From contig MU008178.1 of the NCBI GenBank assembly GCA_010909165.1, forward strand, positions 632,369 to 696,368: a stretch of 64,000 nucleotides of DNA. The letters run 5' to 3'. Within the stretch, counting starts at the first letter, position 1; each line of letters begins with the position of its first letter. The position numbers and the translations under genes are program-made. Below the pieces are notes generated by a model, which saw only the letters and a program-made list of their open reading frames with translations, made no database searches and was not told the origin of the DNA. Below are positions 22,015 through 33,496 of this stretch, piece after piece. Origin of the DNA: Anthoceros angustus (lineage: Eukaryota; Streptophyta; Anthocerotopsida; Anthocerotales; Anthocerotaceae).

Positions 22015-22360
22015 GACCGTGTTTTACAACACGGTCCGCTGTAAAGCCCAATTGTACGTTGTAAAATGTTTGAGACGGCCAGATCGGCCTCTCTCATGTT
22101 TTACAACATACGCAACCTAATCTAATTTACAACACGATCCATTGCAAACCTTTGTACATTGTAAAGCGTTTAAGAGAGGCCAAGATAGGCCTCCCACAAT
22201 TTACAACATAGTCTAATTTACAACACAGCCTGTAAAGCGCACTTGTATGTTGTAAAATGTATGACAAGGCCGGATCAGCCTCGACGTTTTACACCAAATT
22301 CACAACGTAGTCTCATATACAAGGTCCATTGCAAAGCGATCTTGCACGTTGTACACCTGC
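22015..22360. repeat. TTTACAAC/GTTGTAAA array, about 90-bp unit
   Basis: TTTTACAACACGGTCCGCTG, TAAAGCCCAATTGTACGTTG and TAAAATGTTTGAGACGGCCA repeat about four times from 22020. Each copy pairs TTTACAAC with its near-inverse GTTGTAAA and has a GGCC(A)GATCGGCCTC-like element. It is the same motif family as at 4.7-5.4 kb (GTAAGAGGCCAAGCCGC...GTTGTAAAGCG). Confidence 0.8.
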
Positions 22361-22870
22361 TTCCGGCCATTGACAAATTCACATTGTGTAGCCATTGACA
22401 AATTCACAGAGCCACCCGGCGGCGTAGAGAGACACAAGCCACGCCCCAAGTCGTACACTTGCTTTCGTGCTCTCACATAAATCATAGCAAGAGTTAGGAA
22501 CGGCACAGAAGCTGAGCAAACCAAGACTCCACAACACCCTCGGGCAAGAGAGATGCACCACCTTCAAGCAAGAGACATGCACCACCTTCGTGCAAGAGAC
22601 ATGCGCCTCTTCATGTGTCATTTAGTCATCAAACAACTTCCACCAAAAATTGGACAGAACTCGTAACGTGATTTCTTGATGCGAGCCATATGAACTAGCA
22701 TCCATGAATACACTAGCAGGAGCCATTAAGCCTTGGGTATTCTACCGATCTCGCCCATCAGCCCTCTCTCCTCGCTCTTTTGGTCGCTATCCGGGACGCC
22801 TGTTGATGTTCTACGCTTTCCCCATGAAATGTGCATCCATGTGAAATGTGAAAGAGATGTAGTGTGGCAA
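22361..22870. other. No recognisable gene
   Basis: Contains a small repeat (CAAGAGACATGCACCACCTT, three copies at 22548-22610). Nothing else supported. Confidence 0.4.
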
Positions 22871-23660
22871 TTATGCAGATGGATGTTGAAGCCATGAGAA
22901 AATGCGAGTGGACAACAAAGTTGCAATCGACATCGCACGCTTTGCAAGACGAGAATGCTCAAGCATTGAAAAACTTGATGCGCATCTTCTACTTCGCCAC
23001 ACTTTGCCTACATGTCCACTGCAAGTGCCCACAAGTGTGTTATCTAGCCGTCCTCTCCACAATCAGGAGTGCACCGCCTGCCTTCCGTAAGGCACTTGGC
23101 TTGCACAGCCTTGGAAGGCAAGCAAAGGTAACATGGTTGCCCACAATCGCCCTCCTTCTCCATTTGTCCATCTAATAAGCGCCTCTTGGCCAAGCCATGA
23201 TTTGCATACCCAACTATCGTGGCCCATGTCACGACATCCTTTCTCGCCTAACCTATCGAAAACCGTGTTTGCCTCTTCGCTTCACCACGCTATGCATATG
23301 TCCACCAGATTGGCAATAAACAAGTTCGGTGGAATGTCACTGCAACATATCATGCCGCACTTTCGCTAGATTCTGTCCACAAAGAAATGCACAAGCTTGA
23401 AGGGCTGCTAAAGATGTGGGCATCCGCCTTACACCAGCGACACATCGTGATAGTAAAGTTGTATCGCCTCATTAGGCTCCCCATGTAGTATGCGGAGATT
23501 ATTGAAAACCACATGAAGGGATTTGGTTGCCCACCCTCCCGTAGCCTACCTCCGATACATACATCCGCAAGATATGGTTCCCCAAGTATGTGATTGACTG
23601 TACTCCAAGTTTGACCTGTGAGATCATGAACGCGTCATCCCACAACCATGTCCTTCTTTA
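22871..23660 (-). pseudogene. PPR-repeat gene remnant, copy 2
   Basis: Minus-strand duplicate of the 18.6-19.3 kb remnant: GRLDNTLVGTCSGHVGKVWR, QMEKEGDCGQPCYL and the ASSFSMLEHS segment, with different frame breaks from copy 1. The first match is at 22952; sequence upstream is unrelated in the two copies. Confidence 0.7.
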
Positions 23661-23897
23661 TCCGCACAAAGTTTTGTGCACGTATATATAAGCATCGAGG
23701 AATAGAATAGTCTATCTCGCGGTATTTTTGGTCCTTGGTCTGGTTTCGAAGGATGTTCCTTGGTCCTTGGGAAAAGTAGTATGTAGATAGAAACCTTATT
23801 TCGAGGGCCGAGGAAGGCAACTTCCTTGAACCATGGGAATTCCGCTTTTCTAGATATTGCATGTAGGGCTATATATGCATGTTAGGTAGACCTAGGT
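22952..23897. repeat. Segmental duplication, copy 2
   Basis: Partner of 18633-20125. It retains one unit of the CCTTGGTCCTTGGGAAAAG array and the ATATTGCATGTAGGGCTATATATGC tail, then diverges after GCATGTTAGGTAGA. Confidence 0.85.
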
Positions 23898-25248
23898 AAA
23901 TTGGCACATTCTAAGAGGCAACTTCGAGAACTTCCCTAAGGTAATGGATCAAGAATCCTAGCAGTACTACCGGAATGGGATGCCTCGATTCGAGCATCTT
24001 GGATGCTTGTGACACACATGTGTTTGTCTCGCTCAAAATGTGAACGCACTCATCAAGTTCATGCAGGCAAGGAATCCTTCCGCCATCGGAAGAGCGGTTG
24101 GGGAATGGCATTTTCAACATCGATGGAGATGGAAGACGCAGCCGAAGACCCAAGCTTGAGTTCTCTTCTAGAGTGCTTGTGATTACAGCATTCCAACGCT
24201 GCTTAGAGACGGTATTGCCTCGTCAAAAGATTATTGCCCAAGCTCGGGAAAGGAGGAGGTTGTTGACATGCGTGAATGATGGTGTGTGGAGCATGTTGCA
24301 ACTGGCCTTCTTAATGCATGAATTTTGCCCGATGATTCAGTGCAAGCCATTGAAGGATCTCTTTCACAGATGACATTCGATTCCATTTGCAAAATCGGCA
24401 ACACCTTGGCAAGAGACATAACACGATAATATTTGAAGCGGTCAATATACATGAAGGTCAGTAGGGTCTATATACGTGGATCTCGGGTTTAAGATGGTTA
24501 TTAAAACGGCATGTTTGGGATTAGGCTACAGAAACGAGAAATAAGGGTGAAGATCACCGTCACAGCCATCTAGCCTCGAAAACGGTGTCTCTCCGCTTAT
24601 CATGCGTTTACCGTAGAAAATACCCATGTTCTCTCCTCATTGTGGGAAAAAAGTCGGTCGCTCGAGTTTCCTGTTTGTATAATCATTGTGGCCAAATGTG
24701 AAATCAACGCATTTAAAATCACATGCGTATACATGGAGACAACTATGGTATGGGTTTTGTAGAGGTTGTCATATCACCGAAAATGTATGCGGCGATTGGT
24801 GTGTGAGGGGCGCCGCATGCCGCCTTTTGCTGGGTCTACGACCAGCCGCATGAAACGCGCGGATATGTCCGTGTTATACGATGGCGAAAACGAACAAAGA
24901 TGGGAGCATATGGCGCTAGAGGGTGGAAAGTGGAGCACAAGGCCCATGTCCGCCGTCACCTACATCGCCTTATAACGGGTAAATGTTAATGACTAGTGCA
25001 ATTGTAATCATGAAATGCTGCGCTAGTGTATTGCAAGAAAGCCAAAACATGGTAGACGTGACAAGGTGACATTTAAGATGTACACATCGACGGCATGGTG
25101 GTCCTCGCATGTCTTAAAACAATGTATGACAAGAACATGAAACTTATGCCCGACAACTCCGGTGTCCGACTTTCAAACCCTATGCCATGAAGAGAAATTA
25201 GGATAAACATAAGGTTCCCTTTATTTCTTCATTGCTTAGCACATGTCA
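23898..25248. other. No recognisable gene
   Basis: A 91-codon plus frame (24098-24373, FQRCLETVLPRQKIIAQARE) is plausible coding sequence but unassigned. GGCGCCGCATGCCGCC at 24809-24825 resembles the palindromic core found at 57-62 kb. Confidence 0.35.
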
Positions 25249-25318
25249 TTACTCTTCGCTCAATCGAGACCTCGTCCCCGCCCACACAGCCTCATCTCCA
25301 TCTTCATCACTCTCCATT

Positions 25319-25348
25319 CACTACTACATTTGAGGATCCAAAACAACG
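25319..25348 (+). repeat. Left terminal inverted repeat of the 12.9-kb CACTA element
   Basis: Starts CACTACTACATTTGAGGATC; ends AACAACG; preceded by ATT. Confidence 0.95.
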
Positions 25349-25574
25349 TAAAAACAACGCATGTTTGTAAAAAACGGAAAAGTTGAAAACAACGCCACCC
25401 GAACCTAGCTGAAAATAACTAAACGCCGTTGTTTTCGTTTTGCTATTTAGAACTGTTGTTTTTCCTAACTCATCTTTAACCCATACCCCTAACCTCGCTC
25501 CGTATTTCTTTCCGTTCACTGCTACCGCTGGTCGCCCCTGCCCACCGCCCCTGCTTCATCATTATCGCCCAACG

Positions 25575-25700
25575 TTCGCCCGCTGCTTCGCCCGCTGCTT
25601 CGCCCGCTGCTTCGCCCGCTGCTCCGCCGCTCCTGCCCGCTATTTCGCCCGCTGCTCCGTCATTCTCGCGCCCGCTGCTCCTGCTTCACTGCTCCGCCCG
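25575..25700. repeat. 12-bp tandem repeat CGCCCGCTGCTT
   Basis: About seven imperfect units of CTGCTTCGCCCG; plus-strand translation is a degenerate ARCFARCF run. Just inside the left end of the CACTA element. Confidence 0.85.
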
Positions 25701-25842
25701 CTGTCAGATGCATTGCTTTCCATTCCCGCTTCTATTCCCCATTTGGATAATAAAACAATAATTACTCAATAAAAATACTTTACTAAAAAATGGGATCAGT
25801 GGATGCTCCGTGGTCAATTCCACGGTTTATCTCGCAGCCAAG

Positions 25843-26114
25843 TCATCAAGGACTCGCCATATCCAAAGTGATCAAACCGCTCCTCAATAGTATGAACATA
25901 TCGGCGCAGAAGTGATAGTATAATAATCTCGCCTCAACACCTCGGCCAAATCATCAAGGACTCCGCCATATCCAAAGTGATCAAACCGCTCCTCAATAGT
26001 GTGAACATATCCAGGCGAGAAGTGATAGTATAATAATCTCGCCTCAACACCTCGGACCAAATAAAAGAAACAATCGAACTCGACTTTCTTGTCGAATGTT
26101 GCCTTAAAGGTCAC
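25843..26114 (-). CDS. Unidentified coding fragment with a 36-codon internal repeat
   Basis: Minus frame starting MTFKATFDKKVEFDCFFYLV continues as VHTIEERFDHFGYGGVLDDL, then AEVLRRDYYTITS. The following DNA repeats the same 108 bp (TCATCAAGGACTC at 25843 and 25951). The repeat length is a multiple of three, so the reading frame is kept. The composition looks like real protein; the family is not recognised. It may be the 3' end of a captured gene. Confidence 0.4.
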
Positions 26115-27639
26115 TCAATTCGAAATTCCATGGAGGTATGTAGGGACTTGGTGCTTCTTACCACGCTTTAGACTGAAGTCACGACCAATCAGTGACCTCC
26201 TCTCCTACCATGAACTCAGACTTGCGGTATGAGCCTCAAGATATCCCTTAGCACTTGGGCTGATCAAGAAACAAGAAATGTACCTCAAGTATGCATTTTC
26301 CAACAAGAAATGTACCTCAAGAATGCATTTTGAAATAATCAAATATAAAACCACCAGTGCTGTCCACAAATGATAGTCTAGCTGGTTCTTTCCAAGAATG
26401 TGTCTTTACAGAAGGAGTAAGAGACAGCCACACGGGCGCATTAGCCTTGCACTTCACAGAGATGCTTACTTGGGCCTATCAACGACAAAACTGATGAACC
26501 CAAAACCGCAAAGATATGGACAAAATAAGACATAACGCAAGATCTTGATCGCACTTAATACCTGTGTGAACAAAATATTCAGAACGGTGCATTGACAGAC
26601 ACATCCAAGACAGTGGCAAAACAAGACACCCATAGCTCTTTCCTCTCCATCCAAGAAACAGAAGCCTATACTCTCCTTGAGGAACCTCTACAGGATAGGA
26701 GAAAAGACATAAGAAGCATGAACATACATGATTACATACTAGACCATGGAGGGCCACCTACCTCGAAACAAAACAATCCCTTGTCATCAACCTTCTTTGT
26801 TTGACTCAAGGCTTCAACACAGTCCATGGGTGAGTTGGATGTAATGTTGGGACCCAAAAGATCAACAGTTAGAATGCGCAAATCGATTTCCACACGAGAC
26901 AAATGTAACATCCGCACCATCCACCTTCTTGACTTATCACTACAAACACCAACCTTGCTTTCAACACCGGGAGAATACTTTCAACAACTCCACAAACATT
27001 GTAGTGCGTAGCAATTATATATGATATAGAAGCCATGTTTGGTAGCACTGTTGGCATCTTGGGAGTTAGCAAGAAGCCAACATATTTGCAAAACAAAAGC
27101 ACATGACCCAGGAGGAGGCAAATAGATAAGCCTCACCAGAAAGTTCTGCAAGGGGCCGAATCAGAGTGAGTTTTCTCGCCCATATTGTGTAGTGGGTAGA
27201 GGTGACTGATGAGAACATTGACCAACACTCTTGCTAAAGTTCTAGAATGTAATAAATGGCATTCTAACATCCAGAGCAGGAGGTGCATGCAAGCTGCTAA
27301 GAAACACAAACATGCATGCATGGTCAAGCTTGTAGTATCCTTGTGAGACCGAGGTTGCTCGAAAACATCAGAATAAATCTTCGCATCTCCAACACTGTAC
27401 CATCACCCTGACAACACGCCCAAAGAATCGAGAATCCACCGCAAGTTCGCTGGGAGAACTATAAGTCATGTTAGGAGGAAGAATCCAGATGAAATTTAGG
27501 CCACACAATGGAGGAAAAGTCTAGCTTCACAAGCACCGGAAGGGGTTGGGCGAGTGATGACTCATGATGAATGGCAACGTCAACAACACTGGGTGACACA
27601 TCAAATATGGAGTGAAGGGAAGGCCCACAGAGGAGAGAG
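26115..27639. other. No recognisable gene within the CACTA element
   Basis: Several short frames; none assigned. Could be 3' untranslated or intron sequence of the PPR gene remnant on the minus strand. Confidence 0.35.
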
Positions 27640-28480
27640 ACTCACCCTCCGTAGCATCCAAGATGTAAATTTCCGATCTCCTTGGATAACATACTCCACG
27701 CCATACAATATCTAGTCCTTCGCTCGATGATGCGAGCAAAATAGGTGAGGTGCAAAATAGCCCTCTACATCCTCCACATGCCAGATCTGTACACATTTCC
27801 AGCACATATGTCGCTGCATTTTAGGTTCAAGTTTTATAAGTTGCTCAAAGCATCGACCCTCACGCTCAGGATCTCCATGGCTTTTGCACGCATTCAGCAA
27901 GGCTTTCCACCTTACAACATCATTCTCAAAGGGCATGGAGTACAACAACTTCCTGCCTCATCCAGACGCCCGGCTCGCCCAAGGATGTTATCCATGCAAG
28001 CGCAGTGATAAACCCCAGATGAGATCCCGCCATGCTCCTGCACCATGCGTTCAAAATACTGCTGACCCTCATCCACCATCCACGTGTCTGCATGCCACAA
28101 GCGTGCATAAAGAGTCCAAGCTTCTTCACCAAGCCCTGGCTGAACAAAGCCTATGATCATGGTATTCCACGTCACCAAACTAGTTTCAGGCAGTCTGTCC
28201 AACACTCTGCAACAATCCTCTAAGCTACCACATTCTGCATACATGCCCACCACACTGGTACCAACAACCAAATCAGCTTCTAGACCTATTTGTTGTCTGA
28301 AAATGGGGCCCCTCCCCGTATGTCACCCAAGCCAGCACATGCATTCAGGAGGCAAACAAACGTGAAACTATCAGCAGGCATCCTCCAGGACAGCTCCTCA
28401 ACGTAATGGCCTCCAGTTGCATACATCTGGAAAGCCCAAGAGCTTCTCTGCGAACCCTTGGTGCATGCCCTGCAATCAAG
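27640..28480 (-). pseudogene. PPR gene (E-class) remnant carried by the CACTA element
   Basis: Reading down the minus strand: MVVGTSVVGMYAECGSLEDC, DRLPETSLVTWNTMIIGFVQ, then VDEGQQYFERMVQEHG, CMDNILGRAGRLDEAG, SMPFENDVVRWKALLNACKS, HGDPE and CFEQLIKLEP. The last three are the E motif that follows the final PPR in plant organellar RNA-editing factors. A degraded WEDVE-like piece follows at about 27770. About three PPR motifs and the E motif are recognisable; no DYW deaminase domain follows. Frame shifts near 28100, 27960 and 27780 break it. It lies wholly inside the CACTA element and is transcribed opposite to the transposase. Confidence 0.8.
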
Positions 28481-28520
28481 CCATACCCCACTGGGTCTGG
28501 CTCCAACAGCGGCTGAGACT

Positions 28521-29177
28521 TTATGAAGCTGTGAGGAAATCGGTGCGTTTCGATGGGGTATTGGTGGCGTTCTCCGGCCATCCTAGCTGTTCGAGTCCAT
28601 TTTGCAGGGGCAGCTGGGGCTCAGTTCCAAGCTCTATCCCGCATTGGCGTCCGCATACCCTCATGAATGGGGTTGCTGCGAAAAAGAATATCAGACCATG
28701 ATCATACAAAGGCAAGGCTATGTCAACACAACGAGATTGAGATTGATCATCACACTCACCTGATGGATCCCGCATGGGAGAGTCATGAAGGAGCCTGGTG
28801 CATGGGAGTTCTTGAAGGGTGCGTAGGTATTTCACCACCAAGTCCATATCTACATGATTCCTGCAAGGAAATGGCAGAGGGTTTATAAATACGCTTCTAA
28901 CAAGCTTACTTGAGTCTGTCACAGAGCACAGACCTGAAGGAGCTCGAAGCCATCGGCGTGTCACCAATGTCTGAGAGTTGATCTCTCCGCACTGCCACAC
29001 GATCAGATGCAGCTCAAGACACAACATCCTAGATAGACAGCACCTCAGAAGCCGGCAGTTCAGAGTTGTGAACAATTGTTTGGACAAACACACGAGGACA
29101 CAAGGCATAACTGTACCCTCCTCCATTTGAGACTCTAGGTCAAATCGAACAGTGGTGTTTGTACATCCTTTACACAC
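28521..29177 (-). CDS. Hypothetical 218-aa frame upstream of the PPR remnant
   Basis: Minus frame starting MCKGCTNTTVRFDLESQMEE and ending near PSKRTDFLTAS. It is Cys- and Leu-rich with no clear PPR motif. It could be the decayed N-terminal region or 5' leader of the PPR gene immediately downstream. Coding status is uncertain. Confidence 0.25.
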   Translation of the reverse strand: MCKGCTNTTVRFDLESQMEEGTVMPCVLVCLSKQLFTTLNCRLLRCCLSRMLCLELHLIVWQCGEINSQTLVTRRWLRAPSGLCSVTDSSKLVRSVFINPLPFPCRNHVDMDLVVKYLRTLQELPCTRLLHDSPMRDPSGECDDQSQSRCVDIALPLYDHGLIFFFAATPFMRVCGRQCGIELGTEPQLPLQNGLEQLGWPENATNTPSKRTDFLTAS

Positions 29178-31676
29178 CTCGGTAACCTTTGGACCGCCCC
29201 AATCTTATTTTGACTGTCCTCCCAAGTAGCCCTCATCTCTTAGGGCGTGGCCCCCATAACCTCCTCCAAACCCTGCAGTCAATTTTATCTCAGCAACGTT
29301 GGTCTACCTACGAAACCCAGGAACATCACGGTGCCTGCAGAAGGCCAGTCAAACCTAACACTTTGAGGAAGGTACCGAGATGGAGGATTTAGGTTGCTGA
29401 AGCTTGATGTAACCGCCTCTGCAAGATAGCCCAAGAACTTCCAAAGTTGCAGACACGTTGAATTGCATGCACATATAATCCCAATGCCTATCAATTCCAA
29501 CCACCGTCGTCAAACCAAAACTTCAATGTAAAGAATTAAGGTCCATACAGACTACCAATACTGTTTGCCCGACAGCCTCCGCATGCTGAACACACATAAC
29601 AAAGGGCTTACCACTGCTCATTCCCACTTATACCACCAAGTGCAACACACACTTGTGATCGTGACACAAAAAGCCACCATTCTCCAAGTGGTGACGGTCA
29701 TATATAAATAGGATGCTGCGGTTTACGTGCTCCACCGGCTCTTGTCTACCTTGTACATCAGTTGCATCAGCTACACCAAGACTACGATGCTGACTGATGT
29801 CTACCAGAATTGAACATTCACAGCTTGTACTAGAAGAAGTACCTTGCAGAGACCATCACGCACTCATACAATGTCCTTCACACCGACAGTTGCTTGACTG
29901 CCCAACAGAACCAAACAATACTCGCGCATCGAGGATATTGGAGTTTTGGTAATTACTGGAATGCATGAACAATATGATCTTACTCCAGTAGAACAAGGTC
30001 ATGTAGCTCATAATCCCCAACTGAAAGACCTGTTGTGACCTCTGAGCCACTACATCAGCTGTGAAAACTTGAATCACAGCATACACAAGCACTGTTGGCT
30101 CCAAGACCAAAGTCCACATGCACGCACATAAAACCCCACTGGTCCACAGCATCACTTACATCCTCCGCTGTGGTATCATTCAGAAAACCACTGGATGGTG
30201 GTTCACCTTACCACCTTTCCAGTAGATCCTAAACGAGCCCCTCTGATCACCTTTACATGATCTCCGTCTTGAAGAATTAACGCACTTGTGACTCCCACCG
30301 CAATGGTTTCCTGTCACATCAAAGGGTTAACAAGTAGAGTGATATACTGTGTTAACCGATCTGCTACATCCTGCAGCTGAGTGAAACGAAAAACAAAACT
30401 AGAGGACATCAATTACCTTCAAAATCCTCTGGACGGATGTATACTGTGTCATCAACCTTTTCCACATTTCCCATCAACTGCAAGTCTCCTTCGATAAGCA
30501 CAACAGATCCCCTTTCATGAGGTTGCCCTACGCTTTGAGGACAATGCTGATGGAAGCCCCATTGCATACATCCGCCATCTTCTCATTGGAATACACCGCT
30601 CAAGAATTGCTATGACAAGTCACACGCTACGCCAAAGGCAAAGGCAGCATTCTACCTTCACGGAACCATGGTGAACTTCGCCACGTTAAGATCCAGCAGT
30701 TTTGAGCAATCTCATCTTTCACGCCACCGCCACCCTACAAAGATCGGACGGGGCTCCAAGAGTCAAGTGACCAAACTACAAACTACTCAGAGAAGTAAAA
30801 ACAAGAAGAGAAGATAACCGCAACTTGGCAATCAAAGCCACAACCTCGTGATTCCGTCCGATTGTGCAAGACCTTGAGCAACGCTAGCTCGCGGTGGAAG
30901 ACGCTGGAGCAGGAATGGCATAAACGCATCATTGAATGTTCCGCACGACAACCGTAGCAACCGACATATTTACGACCAAATGTAACTCGCAGGTATCAGT
31001 CAACTTCATTCCAACCATCGCCGGCCCCAGTCGCATGACGGCAGATTTCCAAGTCGCTTGGGAGATGATCCACCTTCCCAAAGAGATATGCATCGGATTG
31101 GCTCACTCTTCATGGGCCAATGAGGTAAAGGGAGGCGGCCATCAAGATCGAGAGGAAAATCATGTCACCGGTGCAATCTCAACGCTCCTCCTCATCCACC
31201 ACCTCTAGCTTCTCCCCAGACCACCTTCTCGATAGCTTGCCAAGCCGCGGAGGTCGCGGGGTGCCGAAGGTGCCGCAGATGCCACCTTGGCATTTAGCCC
31301 AACCTTGTTACCTTCAACAGAAGTGTAACCACCACAGTTCTAATCGATGAAAGCTCATCAACATCGTGAACTTGCTCTAACTTGGGGACGAAGGAGAATC
31401 ACACGACAAGCCATCTTCAATATGCCCATGTTTCTTGACCTCGGTCTCCGCCCACGACGGCTTCCTCATCATCATCCTGCCTCCGAATCGGCTTCCTTGC
31501 GCCTATGGATGGACGCCAACAAGGCACTCTCACCGGGCACCTTTGCGCCCCGCCTCCTGGTGGCCAATTGGCTGCTGTTCACGACACCGCGAATACAGTA
31601 TCAATGCACGACACCGCAGCAATACAGCCTTCCATCCATGAGCCACGGCAGAAGGCAATCCTAGAGCACAAGGGTT
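29178..31676. other. No recognisable gene within the CACTA element
   Basis: Read on both strands; no domain or repeat I can support. The minus strand near 30900-31000 is Cys/His-containing in one frame, but too short to call. Confidence 0.35.
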
Positions 31677-32198
31677 CTAGAGCACAAGGTACCTAGTCTC
31701 CGCCGCTTCTCCTTCTCTTGGTCCATGTTGTCGACTCCGATTTCCGCAAGCACATCCTCCAAGACATTCTCTAATCGGCCGCCTCCGAATCCGCTCCAAA
31801 CCGCGCAGATCCGAGCTTAGGTCGTCCTTGCCCCAAGCACGAACTCCCTGTAGACAAGCTGCAAAGAAAGGATCCTCGAAATCTGGATGCTTTGACGACT
31901 GTTTTGTCCGAGCGTTCCAAGTGTAACAGATCCGATCGTATGTTGCCGATATCGAGAGGCAAATGCAGGCCCAAGATGCAATTTGTTGATGCTGCAATCC
32001 GCCATGGCGAAGCGAAACGCCGAGCAGGACGCAAGCCAAGGCTGGTAATATTAGCCAAAAATAGAGCTCGCGGCAACAGAACTCGCGGGCGTGGCTGGAC
32101 ACGCCAAGTCCGCCACATGTTACATTTTCGTGAGAGTTCATTCTACATGTTGAGGTGATGCTACGTCGGCATCTACAAAGGCAAGGTATCCGGTTCAC
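31677..32198 (-). pseudogene. Unidentified coding fragment
   Basis: The minus strand has protein-like runs in neighbouring frames: HPDFEDPFFAACLQGVRAWG and DDLSSDLRGLE, then in another frame LENVLEDVLAEIGVDNMDQE followed by KEKRRRLG. The acidic/basic C-terminal part looks like a genuine domain end, but I cannot name a family. At least one shift separates the runs. Confidence 0.35.
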
Positions 32199-32312
32199 TA
32201 CTTAGTGATACCTAGGGGAACGGGCACGAAGTCCTCACTGCTTTCTTGTTTGCTTTTGGGACCACCTTCTTCTTCCTCCTATCGCAAAGAACCATAGGCT
32301 GTTGCATCGTAC

Positions 32313-32640
32313 ATGCCTGCGTGGTCTTGTAGAAGATGGCCTGCCACATTTTTAACTGCCGCTGATTCCACGGCTCCCGATTCTATAGCTTCCACTGCAG
32401 CCTTCCAAATTCACCTCCCACATCTCCGATTCCACAGATTCAGTTCCTTCCCGGCCCCACAAGTTCCAGATTCATGCCTCGCCCACATCTTCCGATTCCA
32501 CAGCCTTCCATTCCTCCGGGCCCACATCTTCCGATTCCACGCTTCCATTCACACCCACTTTAACGCTTCTCCATTTTGTACGATATCATTAGGATTGCTA
32601 CGAGCAGCTAAGAAGTCTTCCATATTATTCACCTGCTTTG
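32313..32640. repeat. Short degenerate repeat CCACATCTTCCGATTCCAC
   Basis: CATCTTCCGATTCCA or close variants occur about five times from 32418 to 32540. The open plus frame through it is a repeat artefact. Confidence 0.6.
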
Positions 32641-32764
32641 TTGCATAGGCCAATTCCGCCTGTGGATTCCTTCCCATTTCTTCTTGAAGGAAGCTGCAAG
32701 CGCCTCACCCCGCCCAAGGGGATTGCCGCCCCTTACTCCGAGAGGAAGTGCTGCTTTTGTTGTT

Positions 32765-33157
32765 TCACCGCAACCGCTTCCCGGCATTTTTCCTCTTTAG
32801 AATCGCAATTTCTGCCTCTACACTTTTGTCAAAGACTGCTGGCTCTGCCCAAGAAGGCATCTTAGCTTTCTTATCCTTTGAACGCCTCCCAGTGGTTACA
32901 ATCGCTTTAGCCTGAAGCTCTGCGGCCTTGTTTAAGGCCCTGTGCTTGCTGCGTACACATTGAGAGAACCTTTGCCTGATCAAAGACGTGTTAGTGATGG
33001 TGGGAAATTCTGAGGTAATGATATGTATTAACTCGCATCTTCTCTCAGACCGTGAGCACTCCATGCCTGTGGACATCCAAATTTGCCGCCAATCTTCGAT
33101 CCGAGCACATGCTTTTTCCAAGTTTCGAATCGCCACCAAAGGCAATATCGGGATCAT
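32765..33157 (-). CDS. Hypothetical basic protein, 130 aa
   Basis: Minus frame starting MIPILPLVAIRNLEKACARI, then EDWRQIWMSTGME, LIRQRFSQCVRSKHRALNKA and a Lys/Arg-rich end (KKAKMPSWAEPAVFDKSVEA). It is predicted helical and DNA-binding-like in composition. In CACTA elements the second gene (TNPA-type) encodes such a protein, but no specific motif shows this and it is on the opposite strand to the transposase. Confidence 0.4.
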   Translation of the reverse strand: MIPILPLVAIRNLEKACARIEDWRQIWMSTGMECSRSERRCELIHIITSEFPTITNTSLIRQRFSQCVRSKHRALNKAAELQAKAIVTTGRRSKDKKAKMPSWAEPAVFDKSVEAEIAILKRKNAGKRLR

Positions 33158-33220
33158 TGTTTTCTAATTCTTCCATCTCCTCCACTTCGATGGTTTGTTC
33201 CGGATTCCTCCTCGATCCCC

Positions 33221-33496
33221 TCATAGCGTAAAGGACACCGCCCCCTGATCGACCACATAGTCTAAGATCGTGTTAGGATGGATTGCCGCTAATGTGTTTT
33301 GCACCTCGGCTGATGACCGCCCGGTCGACAACACTGCTGAAACTTGCCTCAAATTTTCTTTGAAACCACCTCTCCTCCATATCGCCCTTTTCTCGCCCAA
33401 ATCTTGTTCGCACATGGAGCTCCTCCAACCACATGCGCTCCCCTGGCTAGAGCTTGGCCCGCTCGATTCGACATCATCCACAAGCCAATACCTCAA
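33221..33496 (-). CDS. Hypothetical 91-aa frame
   Basis: MRYWLVDDVESSGPSSSQGS ... LAAIHPNTILDYVVDQGAVS. Directly upstream of the 32765-33157 frame on the same strand; possibly exons of one gene. Confidence 0.3.
   Translation of the reverse strand: MRYWLVDDVESSGPSSSQGSACGWRSSMCEQDLGEKRAIWRRGGFKENLRQVSAVLSTGRSSAEVQNTLAAIHPNTILDYVVDQGAVSFTL

Noticed and set aside
17224-22360. One CACTA element spanning both TTTACAAC arrays
   Set aside because: The right array has no inverted copy of CACTACAAGGAGGGGC, and its unit consensus differs from the left array.
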